Below are positions 50,157 through 61,959 of a stretch of DNA of 64,000 bases, piece by piece; positions within the stretch are counted from its first letter, which is position 1; the number at the start of each line of letters is the position of its first letter. The position numbers and the translations under genes were made by a program. A model generated the notes under the pieces. That model was not told where the DNA came from. It did no database searches and worked only from the letters and a program-made list of their open reading frames with translations. Source of the DNA: Streptomyces anulatus (lineage in GTDB: Bacteria; Actinomycetota; Actinomycetes; Streptomycetales; Streptomycetaceae); assembly GCF_000721175.1 (NCBI RefSeq), contig NZ_JOEZ01000039.1, positions 30,791 to 94,790 of the forward strand, read 5' to 3'.

Positions 50157-52021
50157 TGACGAGCAGCAGACTGGAGACCCCCGCGCACACCACCGGCGCA
50201 CACCGGGCGCACCGCCGAGCACCCCACGCCCCGGCACAGCGACCGCCCGCACGTTACGAGCCGTATCTCGACGGACTCTTCACCTACTGCCTCTCCGTGC
50301 TCTGCGATCACGACGCGGCCACCGAGGCGCTCGGTGCCGTCCTGTCGATCGCGGACCGGCAGGACGCCCGGGGCCCCACGGCCGAGGAGGAACGTAAATC
50401 CTGGCTGTACGCGCTGGCCCGGTGGACCTGTCTGCGCACCCTCACCGAGCGCAAGCACGGCCGCCAGGCCCACCGCCGCCCCTCCGGGACGGCCGAGACA
50501 CCCCGAACGGCCGGAGCCTCCGATACCGGAAAGGGCTCCAAGGCCTCAGCCGTGCCCCGGCCCCAGGGGGCGCACACCGCCCGGCGCACGCCGGAGCACA
50601 CCGCGCCCGCCACCCCCGAGGACGCCACCGCGCCCGCCCTCGCCGAGTCGCCGGCCGCCGAAGCCCGCCGCCGGGAGCTCGCCACGCTCGCCTGGCCCGA
50701 GGCCGCGGGCACCACCCCGGAGCAGCGCGAAGCCCTCGAACTGGCCGTACGCCACCGGCTCACCCCGCGCGCCGTCGCGGCCGTGCTCGGGCTGGAGCCG
50801 GCCACCGCCCGGGAGCTGCTGGCCGGCGCGGCCTGCGAGGTGGAGCGCACCCGCGCGGCCCTCGCGGTCGTCGAGGCCGGCGACTGCCCCACCGTCGCGC
50901 GGCTCACCGGCGACCACCAGGTGCTGCTCTCCGCCGCCCTGCGCCGCGAACTCGTCCGGCACGTCGACGACTGCCCCCGCTGCCGCCGCGCAGCCGAGCG
51001 GGCGGATGCCGCCGGACCCTGGCCCGGAGCGGCCCTGACCCCGGTCGCCGCCCTGCCCGTCGTCGAGGCCCCCCGCCCCTCCGTGTACGTCGCGACGGCC
51101 CAGGCCCAGCGCTCCCGCGCCGCAGGCCCGCGCTTCGACCGTTCCGGGTACCCGCTCGACCCCAAGGACCAGGCCGCCCGCCGGGACCGGCTGCGCGCCC
51201 GGGTCGTGACGACAACGGTCCTCGCGACGGTGGTCGCCGCCCCCGTGATCGCCCTGTGGGCCGCATACCGGGGAGCGCCGCAGACCGGCGAGGGCCACGA
51301 CGGCACCCCGGTCACCGCCACGGAGGTGGAGGACGCCGGCGACATGAGCGGCGACCCGTACGTCCCCTACGAGAACACCGGCCACGGCCGGCCCGGCGAC
51401 CGCTTCGGGGCCCGCGTCCCGGACGTCACCGCCGAGGTCGTCAGCACCGGCGGCGCGCAGCAGGGCGACGCCCGGGTGACGGTGACCGCCCGGACCTCCG
51501 GGGCCGTCACGACGCTCACGCTGACCGCCTCCGCCCGGGGGCCGGTCAGCTGGTCGGCGGCGACGGACGCCCCGTGGCTGCGCCTCAGCCGTACGTCCGG
51601 CACGCTCGCGGCCGGGCAGAGCACCACGATCGCGGTCTCGGTGATCCGGGACGCGCAGCCGGGCGGGCCGTGGCGGGCCCGGATCTCGCTGACCCCCTCG
51701 GGTTCCGCCGTGATCATCGACGGCCACGGGGTGACGTCCCCGACGACGGGCGGCCCGCGCCCCACGCGCCCGGGCACGGACCCGCCCCGCCCCACGGACC
51801 CGGGCACCACGGACCCCGGACCGGCCGATCCGGACCCCGACCCCACGGATCCCGGGCCCACCGACCCCGGCCCGACCGATCCCACCGACCCGCCGGACCC
51901 GACAGGACCGCCCGACCCCACGGACCCGCCCGACCCGACACCGGACCCCACCGACCCGACGGACCCCGGCCCCACGGACCCGGCCGACCCGGGCCCCTCC
52001 GGCCCGGACCCGACGGGCTGA
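50156..52021 (+). CDS. sigma-like / zinc-finger / transmembrane BACON-domain protein
   Basis: 621 aa. Residues ~35-80 (ARYEPYLDGLFTYCLSVLCDHDAATEALGAVLSIADRQ) and ~195-255 (TTPEQREALELAVRHRLTPRAVAAVLGLEPATARELL) resemble sigma-70 regions 2 and 4 without the DNA-contact core. Then an anti-sigma-like HVDDCPRCRRAAE, one membrane helix (VVTTTVLATVVAAPVIALWAAY, ~345-367), an extracytoplasmic BACON-type domain (~420-530, VSWSAATDAPWLRLSRTSGTLAAGQSTTIAVSV) and a DPTDPGP-type Pro/Asp repeat tail (~540-621). It may sense carbohydrate or wall and signal inward (inference). Confidence 0.8.
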   Translation: MTSSRLETPAHTTGAHRAHRRAPHAPAQRPPARYEPYLDGLFTYCLSVLCDHDAATEALGAVLSIADRQDARGPTAEEERKSWLYALARWTCLRTLTERKHGRQAHRRPSGTAETPRTAGASDTGKGSKASAVPRPQGAHTARRTPEHTAPATPEDATAPALAESPAAEARRRELATLAWPEAAGTTPEQREALELAVRHRLTPRAVAAVLGLEPATARELLAGAACEVERTRAALAVVEAGDCPTVARLTGDHQVLLSAALRRELVRHVDDCPRCRRAAERADAAGPWPGAALTPVAALPVVEAPRPSVYVATAQAQRSRAAGPRFDRSGYPLDPKDQAARRDRLRARVVTTTVLATVVAAPVIALWAAYRGAPQTGEGHDGTPVTATEVEDAGDMSGDPYVPYENTGHGRPGDRFGARVPDVTAEVVSTGGAQQGDARVTVTARTSGAVTTLTLTASARGPVSWSAATDAPWLRLSRTSGTLAAGQSTTIAVSVIRDAQPGGPWRARISLTPSGSAVIIDGHGVTSPTTGGPRPTRPGTDPPRPTDPGTTDPGPADPDPDPTDPGPTDPGPTDPTDPPDPTGPPDPTDPPDPTPDPTDPTDPGPTDPADPGPSGPDPTG

Positions 52022-52039
52022 GGGCCGCCCTTACGCCTC

Positions 52040-52202
52040 AGAGCCTGTCGGGTGGCCTCTGATCGGGCGGCCACGCCCTGGCACGCACGCTTCCGGCGTT
52101 GCCGAGATGCCCTGGCAGCTCCGCTACGAGGACCTCTCGGCGCCTTGGAACCGTGCGCCGGAGCGCGTCTGCTTTCCGGTCGAAGGCCACCCGACAGGCT
52201 CT
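52040..52202. repeat. 163-bp terminal-inverted-repeat element, copy B (best preserved)
   Basis: Perfect 18-bp terminal inverted repeats AGAGCCTGTCGGGTGGCC / GGCCACCCGACAGGCTCT. The interior matches copy A (6061-6226) with scattered changes. It lies between the convergent BACON gene and the 52225 gene, with no coding disruption. Non-autonomous: no transposase frame inside. Confidence 0.85.
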
Positions 52203-52224
52203 CAGCCGCCCCGCTCCGTACGCC

Positions 52225-55014
<2,790 letters not shown>

Positions 55015-55027
55015 CCCCGGACCGCCC

Positions 55028-55645
55028 GTGACCGAGGACGCTCCCGCACCGCGCCGCCGGGGCCGGCCCCCCCGCCAGGACGCCGCCGACGGCCCCGACG
55101 CCCGTACGCGCATCCTCCGGGCGGCCCGTACGGAGTTCGCCGACCGCGGCTACGACAACACGTCGATCCGGGGCATCGCCAAGGCCGCCGGGGTCGACGC
55201 GGCCCTCGTCCACCACTACTTCGGTACGAAGGACGAGGTCTTCGCGGCCGCGGTCGAGCTCTCCTTCGAACCGGCCCTCGTCATCCCCACCATCCTCGGC
55301 GGCCCCCCGGAGGGCCTGGGGGAGCGGCTGGCCCGCTACTTCCTCTCCGTATGGGAGAACCCGGCCACCCGCGCCCCGCTCCTGGCGATCCTGCGCTCGG
55401 CGCTCACCCACGAGGCGGCGGCGAAGGTGCTGCGCGGCTTCGTCCTGCGGCGGCTGCTGGAGCGGATCGCGGCCGACCTCCACGTACCGGACGCGACGTT
55501 CCGCGCGGAGCTCGCCGCCTCGCACATGATCGGCATCGCGATGCTGCGGTACGTGATCCGCGCGGAGCCGCTCGCGTCGGCGGACCCGGAGGACATCGTC
55601 GCGATGGTCGCGCCGACGCTCCAGAGATACTTGACGGAGAGCTGA
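55028..55645 (+). CDS. TetR-family transcriptional regulator
   Basis: 205 aa from GTG 55028. N-terminal HTH ([53 protein letters not shown]) and an all-helical C-terminal domain with [24 protein letters not shown], as in the TetR_C_17-like group. Repression target is not visible; the next gene downstream is ilvD, with its own promoter region. Probably co-transcribed with the isomerase gene. Confidence 0.9.
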   Translation: MTEDAPAPRRRGRPPRQDAADGPDARTRILRAARTEFADRGYDNTSIRGIAKAAGVDAALVHHYFGTKDEVFAAAVELSFEPALVIPTILGGPPEGLGERLARYFLSVWENPATRAPLLAILRSALTHEAAAKVLRGFVLRRLLERIAADLHVPDATFRAELAASHMIGIAMLRYVIRAEPLASADPEDIVAMVAPTLQRYLTES

Positions 55646-55803
55646 GCGCACCCGCCGAGGCTCCGACCGGGCTGCCCACCCAGCGGCCATCACGTCCCGC
55701 ATTCCGGACAGCCTGTCCAGATCTTGGATCCGGGGCGTACGCTCGAAGACAGTCTTTTCTTTATCTGTCGGAGGCAGTCCCCCTGCCGAAGGAGCGAGCG
55801 ACG

Positions 55804-57654
55804 ATGCCGCAGCTGAGGTCCCGCACGGTCACCCACGGACGCAACATGGCGGGCGCGCGCGCCCTTATGCGCGCCTCGGGCGTAGCGAGCGCGGACATCG
55901 GCAAGCCGATCATCGCGGTCGCCAACTCGTTCACCGAGTTCGTCCCCGGCCACACCCACCTCGCCCCGGTCGGCCGGATCGTCTCCGAGGCGATCCTGGC
56001 GGCGGGCGCGGTCCCGCGCGAGTTCAACACCATCGCCGTGGACGACGGCATCGCGATGGGCCACGGCGGCATGCTCTACAGCCTGCCCTCCCGCGACCTG
56101 ATCGCCGACTCCGTGGAGTACATGGTCGAGGCGCACTGCGCGGACGCGCTGATCTGCATCTCCAACTGCGACAAGATCACCCCGGGCATGCTGATGGCCG
56201 CGATGCGCCTCAACATCCCGACCGTCTTCGTCTCCGGCGGCCCGATGGAGGCCGGGAAGGCCACCCTCGTCGACGGCACGGTCCGCAAGCTCGACCTGGT
56301 CAACGCGATCAGCGACGCGGTCGACGAGTCCGTCTCCGACGAGGACATCCTCCGTATCGAGGAGAACGCCTGCCCCACCTGCGGCAGCTGTTCCGGCATG
56401 TTCACCGCCAACTCGATGAACTGCCTGACCGAGGTCCTCGGCCTCTCCCTCCCCGGCAACGGCTCGGTCCTCGCCACCCACACCGCCCGCAAGGCGCTGT
56501 ACGAGGACGCCGGCCGCACGGTCGTCGAGATCACCAAGCGCTACTACGAGCAGGACGACGAGACGGTCCTGCCGCGCGCCATCGGCACCCGCGCCGCGTT
56601 CGACAACGCGATGGCGCTGGACATCGCCATGGGCGGCTCGACCAACACGATCCTGCACCTGCTGGCCGCCGCCGAGGAAGCGGAGCTGGCGTACGACCTG
56701 GACGACATCAACGAGGTCTCGCGCCGCGTCCCGTGCCTGTCCAAGGTCGCCCCGAACGTCGCCCCCGGCGGTACGTACTACATGGAGGACGTCCACCGCG
56801 CCGGCGGCATCCCCGCCCTCCTCGGCGAGCTCCACCGCGGCGGTCTGCTCAACGAGGACGTCCGCTCGGTGCACTCCGACACCCTCGCCGAGTGGCTGAA
56901 GAACTGGGACGTGCGCGGCGGCTCGCCTTCCCCCGAGGCCATCGAGCTGTGGCACGCCGCCCCCGGCTGCGTCCGCTCCGCCACCGCCTTCTCGCAGTCC
57001 GAGCGGTGGGACACCCTCGACCTGGACGCGGCGGGCGGCTGCATCCGCGACGTCGAGCACGCCTACTCCAAGGACGGCGGCCTCGCCGTCCTCAAGGGGA
57101 ACCTCGCCGTGGACGGCTGTGTCGTGAAGACGGCAGGCGTCGACGAGTCGATCTGGACCTTCGAGGGCCCGGCCGTCGTCTGCGAGTCGCAGGACGAGGC
57201 CGTCGACAAGATCCTCCGCAAGGAGATCCGGCCGGGCGACGTCGTCGTCATCCGTTACGAGGGCCCGCGCGGCGGCCCCGGCATGCAGGAGATGCTCTAC
57301 CCCACGTCCTTCCTCAAGGGCCGGGGCCTCGGCAAGGTCTGCGCGCTGGTCACCGACGGCCGCTTCTCCGGCGGTACGTCGGGCCTCTCCATCGGCCACG
57401 CCTCGCCCGAGGCGGCCTCCGGCGGCACCATCGCGCTCGTCGAGGACGGCGACCGGATCCGGATCGACATCCCGAACCGCTCCATCGAGCTGCTCGTCGA
57501 CGACGCCGAACTGGCCACCCGCCGCGAGGCGCTGAACGGCGTGTACGCGCCGAAGAACCGCGACCGCAAGGTGTCGGCCGCACTGCGCGCCTACGCGGCG
57601 ATGGCGACGAGCGCGGACCGCGGCGCGGTCAGGGACGTCTCGAAGCTGGGCTGA
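55804..57654 (+). CDS. ilvD: dihydroxy-acid dehydratase IlvD
   Basis: Dehydrates dihydroxy-isovalerate and dihydroxy-methylvalerate in branched-chain amino-acid synthesis. 616 aa: [52 protein letters not shown] (Fe-S Cys), [28 protein letters not shown] (as [11 protein letters not shown]) and [14 protein letters not shown] 55804 follows GAAGGAG (55788-55794) by 9 nt. A pyrimidine-rich stretch (55751-55764) in the leader could be regulatory. No other ilv genes in the window. Confidence 0.96.
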   Translation: MPQLRSRTVTHGRNMAGARALMRASGVASADIGKPIIAVANSFTEFVPGHTHLAPVGRIVSEAILAAGAVPREFNTIAVDDGIAMGHGGMLYSLPSRDLIADSVEYMVEAHCADALICISNCDKITPGMLMAAMRLNIPTVFVSGGPMEAGKATLVDGTVRKLDLVNAISDAVDESVSDEDILRIEENACPTCGSCSGMFTANSMNCLTEVLGLSLPGNGSVLATHTARKALYEDAGRTVVEITKRYYEQDDETVLPRAIGTRAAFDNAMALDIAMGGSTNTILHLLAAAEEAELAYDLDDINEVSRRVPCLSKVAPNVAPGGTYYMEDVHRAGGIPALLGELHRGGLLNEDVRSVHSDTLAEWLKNWDVRGGSPSPEAIELWHAAPGCVRSATAFSQSERWDTLDLDAAGGCIRDVEHAYSKDGGLAVLKGNLAVDGCVVKTAGVDESIWTFEGPAVVCESQDEAVDKILRKEIRPGDVVVIRYEGPRGGPGMQEMLYPTSFLKGRGLGKVCALVTDGRFSGGTSGLSIGHASPEAASGGTIALVEDGDRIRIDIPNRSIELLVDDAELATRREALNGVYAPKNRDRKVSAALRAYAAMATSADRGAVRDVSKLG

Positions 57655-57666
57655 CATTTCGGCTTT

Positions 57667-57692
57667 CCAGCCCGTCCGGCGTTCGAGGAGCG
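57667..57692. repeat. Streptomyces GTCCGGCGTTCGAGGA repeat after ilvD
   Basis: AGCCCGTCCGGCGTTCGAGG, same family as the repeats at 22467 and 47038. It is followed by a GC-rich hairpin-prone run (57690-57725) between the convergent ilvD and kinase genes. Confidence 0.7.
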
Positions 57693-57727
57693 GGGGGGCG
57701 GGGCGGAGCCCCGGGGCAACCCCGCCC

Positions 57728-59902
57728 TCACCAGGCCCCCGGGTCCGCCCCGTCCACCGCGAAGACCGACCCGTCCGGAGCCGTTCCCACCACCGTCCGC
57801 CCCGCCGTCACAGGGGCGGGCAGGTCGGACGCATACGTCAGCTTCCCGCCGCTCAGCCGCGCCCGGGTCTGCCCCACGAGCGCCCCCCGAGCCGTGTCGA
57901 CGGCCAGCAGCCGCCCGTCCGCGGCGGAGAAGTACAGGTGCCCGCCCTCCCCGAGCACCGGAGCGGAAGCCCGCCCGACCCCCGTCTCCAGCCGCCACAG
58001 GTCCGCCTTCGCCCCGTCCGCCGAGGTGTCGACGGCGAGCAGCGACCCGCCCCGCGCCAGCAGGTACGCGACGTCCCCGGCCATCACCACCTGCGGCCCG
58101 TCCAGCGTGAAGGGCAGCGGGACCCGGGCGGTCGCGCCGGTTCCGGGGGCGTACCGGACGAGCTCGGCGATGTCCGAGTTCTCGTCCATCGCCGTCAGCA
58201 CCAGCTCTCCTGCGCCGACGGTGCCGACCGGGGTGAGTACCCCGTCCAGCCACCGCTGCCAGGAGGCCCGGCCGCTCACGGCGTCCACCGCGGTGACGAG
58301 GGTCGACCCGCCGGAGGGCGCGTGCTCGAAGGCGTAGGCGAGCCCTGACGCGCCGTCGTACAGGGCGAAGTCCGGCCGCGTGTGCCGCGCCAGCGGGCCC
58401 TTCCAGCGGGGCGTCCCGCTCGCGCCGTCCAGGGCCGTCACCGTGCCGTCGTCCGCGACGGCCAGCAGGGCGTCGCCCGCGGGGAACGCGCCACCGGGGC
58501 TCGCGGACAGCGCGGTGTCCCGGACGGCGGTGCCCTTCACCGGGTCGAACGCGCGCAGCTTCCCGTCCGGTCCGGTGGACAGCACGACCCCGCCCGAGAC
58601 GATCGGAGCGTGGGCGGTCCGCGTCGAGGACGACCGGGCCGACCACACCACGCGCCCGTCCGCCGGATCGATCCTGGCCGTGCCGGTCCCGGCCACCGAG
58701 CAGTACAGCGCGCCCCCCGGTCCGGCGGTGGAACACACGGGCGTGGCACCGCCGGACGTCCGCAGCTCGGTACGCCACGGGGTGACGGCGTCGTCGCCCT
58801 CCACACCCCCGGCGCCCGCGCGTTCCGGCTCCGGGCGGCTCACGTCCGTACCACCGCCGCCCCACACGGCGTACGCCCCGGCGCCCGCCCCCGCCACCAG
58901 CAGGAGCAGCGCCGCCGCCACGAGTCGCCGGGCGCGCGGCAGCCGCCGACGCCGGACCGGGGGCGCGGCACGCACATGCGTGTCCTCCTCCGAACCGTCC
59001 CGTTCCTCCGCCGGCGGCACCGCCGCCGCGACCACGGCCCGGCGCCGCTGCGCCGGTATGAACGCGTCGGCCTCGTACGACGGGGGCAGCAGCGCCCCCA
59101 TCACCTCGCCCGGCGTGGGCCTGTCGGCCGGGTCCTTCGCCAGGCAGCGGGCGACCAGCGGCACGAGATCCTCCGGCACCCCGCCGAGGTCCGGCTGGTC
59201 GTGCACCACCTGGTACGCCACGATGTACGGGCTGTCCGAGTCGAAGGGCCCCCGGCCCGTCGCGGCGTGGACGATCACGGCCCCCAGCGCGAACACGTCG
59301 GCCGGCGGCCCGACCTCGCGCGGCCGCTGGAACTGCTCGGGAGCCATGTAGGGCGGCGAGCCGATCAGCTTGCCCGTCTCGGTGCGCAGATCACTGTCGT
59401 ACGGCCGGGAGATCCCGAAGTCGATGACCTTGGGGCCACCGTCGGTCAGCAGTACGTTGCCCGGCTTCAGATCGCGGTGGACCACACCCGCCCGATGGAT
59501 GTCCCGCAGTGCCTCGGCCAGCCCGGCGGTCAGCCTGCGCAGCTCGGCGGGGGCCATCGGGCCGCTCCGCTTCACCTGCTCGGCGAGCGTGGGCCCGGGA
59601 ACGTAGAGGGTGGCCATCCAGGGCCGCCCGGCCTCCGGATCGGCGTCGACGACGGGCGCGGTGAACGCCCCGCTGACCCGCCGCGCGGCCGCCACCTCCT
59701 GCCGGAACCGCGCCCTGAACTCTGGATCCGCCGCGTACGGCGCGTGCACCACCTTCACCGCGAGCTGCATCCCCGAGGCCGAGCGCGCCAGATGCACGAC
59801 CCCCATGCCGCCCGAGCCGAGACGGGCCTCCAGGCGGTAGGCGCCGGCGTACTGCGGAAACTCCGCTTCCGGGGACGCTCCGGTTCCTCGCAGCGGCGGC
59901 AT
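57728..59902 (-). CDS. transmembrane Ser/Thr protein kinase with extracytoplasmic PQQ beta-propeller
   Basis: 724 aa. The kinase domain (~20-280) has LGSGGMGVVHLA, AVKVV (Lys), GVVHRDLKPGNVLL, KVIDFGISR and SPPYMAPEQ, so it looks active. Then an Arg-rich juxtamembrane region, one helix (~340-360, LVAAALLLLVAGAGAGAYAVW) and ~350 residues of PQQ/pyrrolo-quinoline-like repeats (DPADGRVVWSARSSS, DGASGTPRWKGPL, DAVSGRASWQRWL, DTARGALVGQTRA), a sensor propeller outside. ATG 59902 has a GGGGGTGGG site; a start at 59938 is possible. Confidence 0.9.
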   Translation of the reverse strand: MPPLRGTGASPEAEFPQYAGAYRLEARLGSGGMGVVHLARSASGMQLAVKVVHAPYAADPEFRARFRQEVAAARRVSGAFTAPVVDADPEAGRPWMATLYVPGPTLAEQVKRSGPMAPAELRRLTAGLAEALRDIHRAGVVHRDLKPGNVLLTDGGPKVIDFGISRPYDSDLRTETGKLIGSPPYMAPEQFQRPREVGPPADVFALGAVIVHAATGRGPFDSDSPYIVAYQVVHDQPDLGGVPEDLVPLVARCLAKDPADRPTPGEVMGALLPPSYEADAFIPAQRRRAVVAAAVPPAEERDGSEEDTHVRAAPPVRRRRLPRARRLVAAALLLLVAGAGAGAYAVWGGGGTDVSRPEPERAGAGGVEGDDAVTPWRTELRTSGGATPVCSTAGPGGALYCSVAGTGTARIDPADGRVVWSARSSSTRTAHAPIVSGGVVLSTGPDGKLRAFDPVKGTAVRDTALSASPGGAFPAGDALLAVADDGTVTALDGASGTPRWKGPLARHTRPDFALYDGASGLAYAFEHAPSGGSTLVTAVDAVSGRASWQRWLDGVLTPVGTVGAGELVLTAMDENSDIAELVRYAPGTGATARVPLPFTLDGPQVVMAGDVAYLLARGGSLLAVDTSADGAKADLWRLETGVGRASAPVLGEGGHLYFSAADGRLLAVDTARGALVGQTRARLSGGKLTYASDLPAPVTAGRTVVGTAPDGSVFAVDGADPGAW

Positions 59903-60034
59903 CGCCCACCCCCGTGTGTTCGTGCGCATGCGACGCACGGAGCCTAGTCGATGGTGCGTACGAGAGGCACGGAGCTTGCTAGCCTGCGCGGCGTACGCGT
60001 CCGGCGTACGCGTTTCTCAACGGGGGAGGCCCAC

Positions 60035-60382
60035 ATGGGCGTTGAAGAGCACACCGCAGAGCCCACCGGGAACGAGGTGGACGGCGCGACGGCCACGGCG
60101 GAGGCCGAGGTGACGGTGGAGACCACCGCGACCGGCACCCGCTACCCCATCGCCCCGGGCTACCGGGTCAACGTCCGCACCGGACCGGGGACCAGCTACC
60201 GCATCGTCAGGACCCTGCCCTACGGACAGAGCATCCCGATCTACTGCCAGAAGCCGGGAGAGCGGGTCACCGGCCCGTACGGCACGTCGAACCTCTGGGA
60301 CAACATCGCCAACGGTCAGTTCGTCGCGGACGCCTACGTCTACACGGGACGTGACGGCTACATCGCACCGCGCTGCGACTGA
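60035..60382 (+). CDS. SH3-domain protein, 115 aa
   Basis: ATG 60035 with GGGGGAGG (60022-60029). An N-terminal ~40-residue acidic/Thr-rich region is followed by a bacterial SH3 domain (YRVNVRTGPGTSYRIVRTLPYGQSIPIYCQKPGERVTGPYGTSNLWDNIANGQFVADAYVYTG), as in Streptomyces secreted SH3 proteins. No signal peptide is visible in this start. The longer frame from 59951 would add Arg-rich residues but no clear signal. Upstream, CGGCGTACGCGT is directly repeated (59989-60016). Confidence 0.8.
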   Translation: MGVEEHTAEPTGNEVDGATATAEAEVTVETTATGTRYPIAPGYRVNVRTGPGTSYRIVRTLPYGQSIPIYCQKPGERVTGPYGTSNLWDNIANGQFVADAYVYTGRDGYIAPRCD

Positions 60383-60426
60383 CGGCTCCGCCCGCCCAGC
60401 CGGGGGCAACGGGGATAATCGGCCCC

Positions 60427-60984
60427 GTGAGCGAGAACAGCGCAGCCCCCGGCACCCCGCCCGCCGGAGGGACACCCTCCGGCGGCGCCCCCACGGCCCC
60501 GGGCCCGCAGCCCGAGCCCATCCGCTTCTTCGGCACGACGTGGGTCGGCCACGACGGCGGCTACGGTCTCCGCCGCGCCGGCGTCGCCGTCGGCTCGCTG
60601 GCCGCAGCCGTGGCCGCCTGCTTCGTCCTGCGCTTCGCCTACGAGGGGCTGGAGATCGCCGAGGTCGGGAGCCTCGTCGGGATGCTGGTGATCGCGATGT
60701 TCTCCATCTGCAGCGCCATCGCGTTCCGCAAGACCTGGGAGGGCTTCGGCGCCCGCCCGAAGGACCCGGCCCGCGAGGACAACCTGCGCGGACTGAAGTC
60801 GATCGGCTTCATCGGCTCGCTCCTCGCCTACTTCGTCCGCTCGCTCACCGAGGCCCCGGGCGAGAAGCTGCGCCGCACCGAGTACGAGCAGGCCCGCGTC
60901 CGGTTCGAGAAGCGCCGCTCGACCCGCACCGGCAACCCGGCGGCCCGCAGGTCATCCGGCCGCAAGCGCCCCAGGCGCACCTGA
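60427..60984 (+). CDS. small membrane protein with two helices and basic tail
   Basis: 185 aa from GTG 60427. A Pro/Gly-rich N-terminal ~35 residues, then FGTTWVGHDGGYGLRRAGVAVGSLAAAVAACFVLRFAYEGLEIAEVGSLVGMLVIAMFSICSAIAF (two helices, ~55-75 and ~82-102) and a basic C-terminus (EKRRSTRTGNP...RKRPRRT). Relatives are sometimes labelled EamA/RhaT transporter, which this length and topology do not support. Function unknown. It ends in a perfect terminator hairpin. Confidence 0.72.
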   Translation: MSENSAAPGTPPAGGTPSGGAPTAPGPQPEPIRFFGTTWVGHDGGYGLRRAGVAVGSLAAAVAACFVLRFAYEGLEIAEVGSLVGMLVIAMFSICSAIAFRKTWEGFGARPKDPAREDNLRGLKSIGFIGSLLAYFVRSLTEAPGEKLRRTEYEQARVRFEKRRSTRTGNPAARRSSGRKRPRRT

Positions 60985-61025
60985 GGCCCCGCCCGCCCCA
61001 CGGACGATCCGCCCCACGGAGAACT

Positions 61026-61052
61026 CAGCCCGCCGACCGTGTCGGCGGGCTG
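61026..61052 (+). terminator. intrinsic hairpin terminator
   Basis: Perfect 11-bp stem CAGCCCGCCGA (61026-61036) / TCGGCGGGCTG (61042-61052) with a 5-base loop, 42 bp after the small membrane protein gene. No strong T-run follows, as is common in Streptomyces. Confidence 0.75.
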
Positions 61053-61103
61053 ATTCGTGCGTCCGCCTTCTGGCCCCTTGACGGACGGCGGCATCGGGCG
61101 AAG

Positions 61104-61123
61104 AATTCATCACATGATGAATT
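61104..61123. promoter_or_regulatory. perfect 20-bp palindromic operator covering the ABC operon start
   Basis: AATTCATCA (61104-61112), CA, TGATGAATT (61115-61123): 9-bp arms without mismatch in an otherwise GC-rich region. It includes the ATG at 61114. Its size and symmetry suit a TetR- or GntR-type dimer. No regulator gene is adjacent in the window. Confidence 0.7.
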
Positions 61124-61959
61124 ATGAACCCGGGCCGCCGTCGGCCGGCCCCACAGGCCCCCCGGACGCATCCCCGCCACCGGCCCCGCCATCGCCCCCG
61201 GCGATCGAAGCCCGCGACCTCACCGTCGTACGAGGCACCCGCACCGTCCTGCGCGCCCTCGACTTCACCGTCCGCCCCGGCAGCATCACCGGCCTCCTCG
61301 GCCCCTCGGGCTGCGGCAAGACCACCTTGATGCGCGCCGTGGTGGGCACCCAGGCCAAAGTCACCGGCACCCTCGATGTCCTGGGCCACCCTGCGGGAGA
61401 CCCGGCCCTGCGCCACCGCATCGGGTACGTCACCCAGGCGCCCTCCGTCTACACCGACCTCACCGTCCGGCAGAACCTCGACTACTTCGCCGCCGTCCTG
61501 CACCCCGGCCGCGCACACAGGGCCGCCCGCCGCGACGCCGTCACCCGCGCCATCGGGGACGTCGACCTCACCAGCCACGCCGACGCCCTCGCCGGAGCGC
61601 TCTCCGGCGGCCAGCGCAGCCGCGTCCTGCTGGCCGTCGCCCTCCTCGGCACCCCGGCTCTCCTGGTCCTGGACGAACCGACCGTCGGGCTCGACCCCGT
61701 ACTCCGCCGGGACCTCTGGGACCTCTTCCACCGCCTGGCCGCCGACCGCGGCACCACCCTCCTCATCTCCTCCCACGTCATGGACGAGGCCGAACGCTGC
61801 CACCGCCTCCTCCTGATGCGGGACGGCCGGATCCTCGCCGATGACACCCCCGACGCACTGCGCCGCCGCACCGGCACGGAGACCGTCGAGGACGCGTTCC
61901 TCCAGCTGGTCGAGGCCACGTCACCCACCCCGCCCCCCGACCAGGAGGCCTCCCGATGA
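61114..61959 (+). CDS. ABC transporter ATP-binding protein (drug/lipid exporter type)
   Basis: 281 aa with a ~30-residue Pro-rich N-terminal tail, then Walker A GLLGPSGCGKTTLMR, Q-loop GYVTQAPSVY, signature ALSGGQRSRV, Walker B LLVLDEPTVGLDP and H-loop ISSHVMDEA. The arrangement matches CcmA/DrrA-like exporters. ATG 61114 or 61117 lies within the palindrome, with no ribosome site upstream, so the message may be leaderless. It overlaps its permease gene by 4 bases. Confidence 0.9.
   Translation: MMNYEPGPPSAGPTGPPDASPPPAPPSPPAIEARDLTVVRGTRTVLRALDFTVRPGSITGLLGPSGCGKTTLMRAVVGTQAKVTGTLDVLGHPAGDPALRHRIGYVTQAPSVYTDLTVRQNLDYFAAVLHPGRAHRAARRDAVTRAIGDVDLTSHADALAGALSGGQRSRVLLAVALLGTPALLVLDEPTVGLDPVLRRDLWDLFHRLAADRGTTLLISSHVMDEAERCHRLLLMRDGRILADDTPDALRRRTGTETVEDAFLQLVEATSPTPPPDQEASR

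Noticed and set aside
51750..52020. Tandem-repeat-like DNA encoding DPTDPGP
   Set aside because: In-frame low-complexity protein tail of the BACON gene, not a separate repeat element or CRISPR; no constant repeat/spacer structure. No CRISPR array was seen elsewhere.
60427..60984. EamA/RhaT transporter annotation
   Set aside because: Only two helices and 185 residues, against ten helices for EamA transporters.
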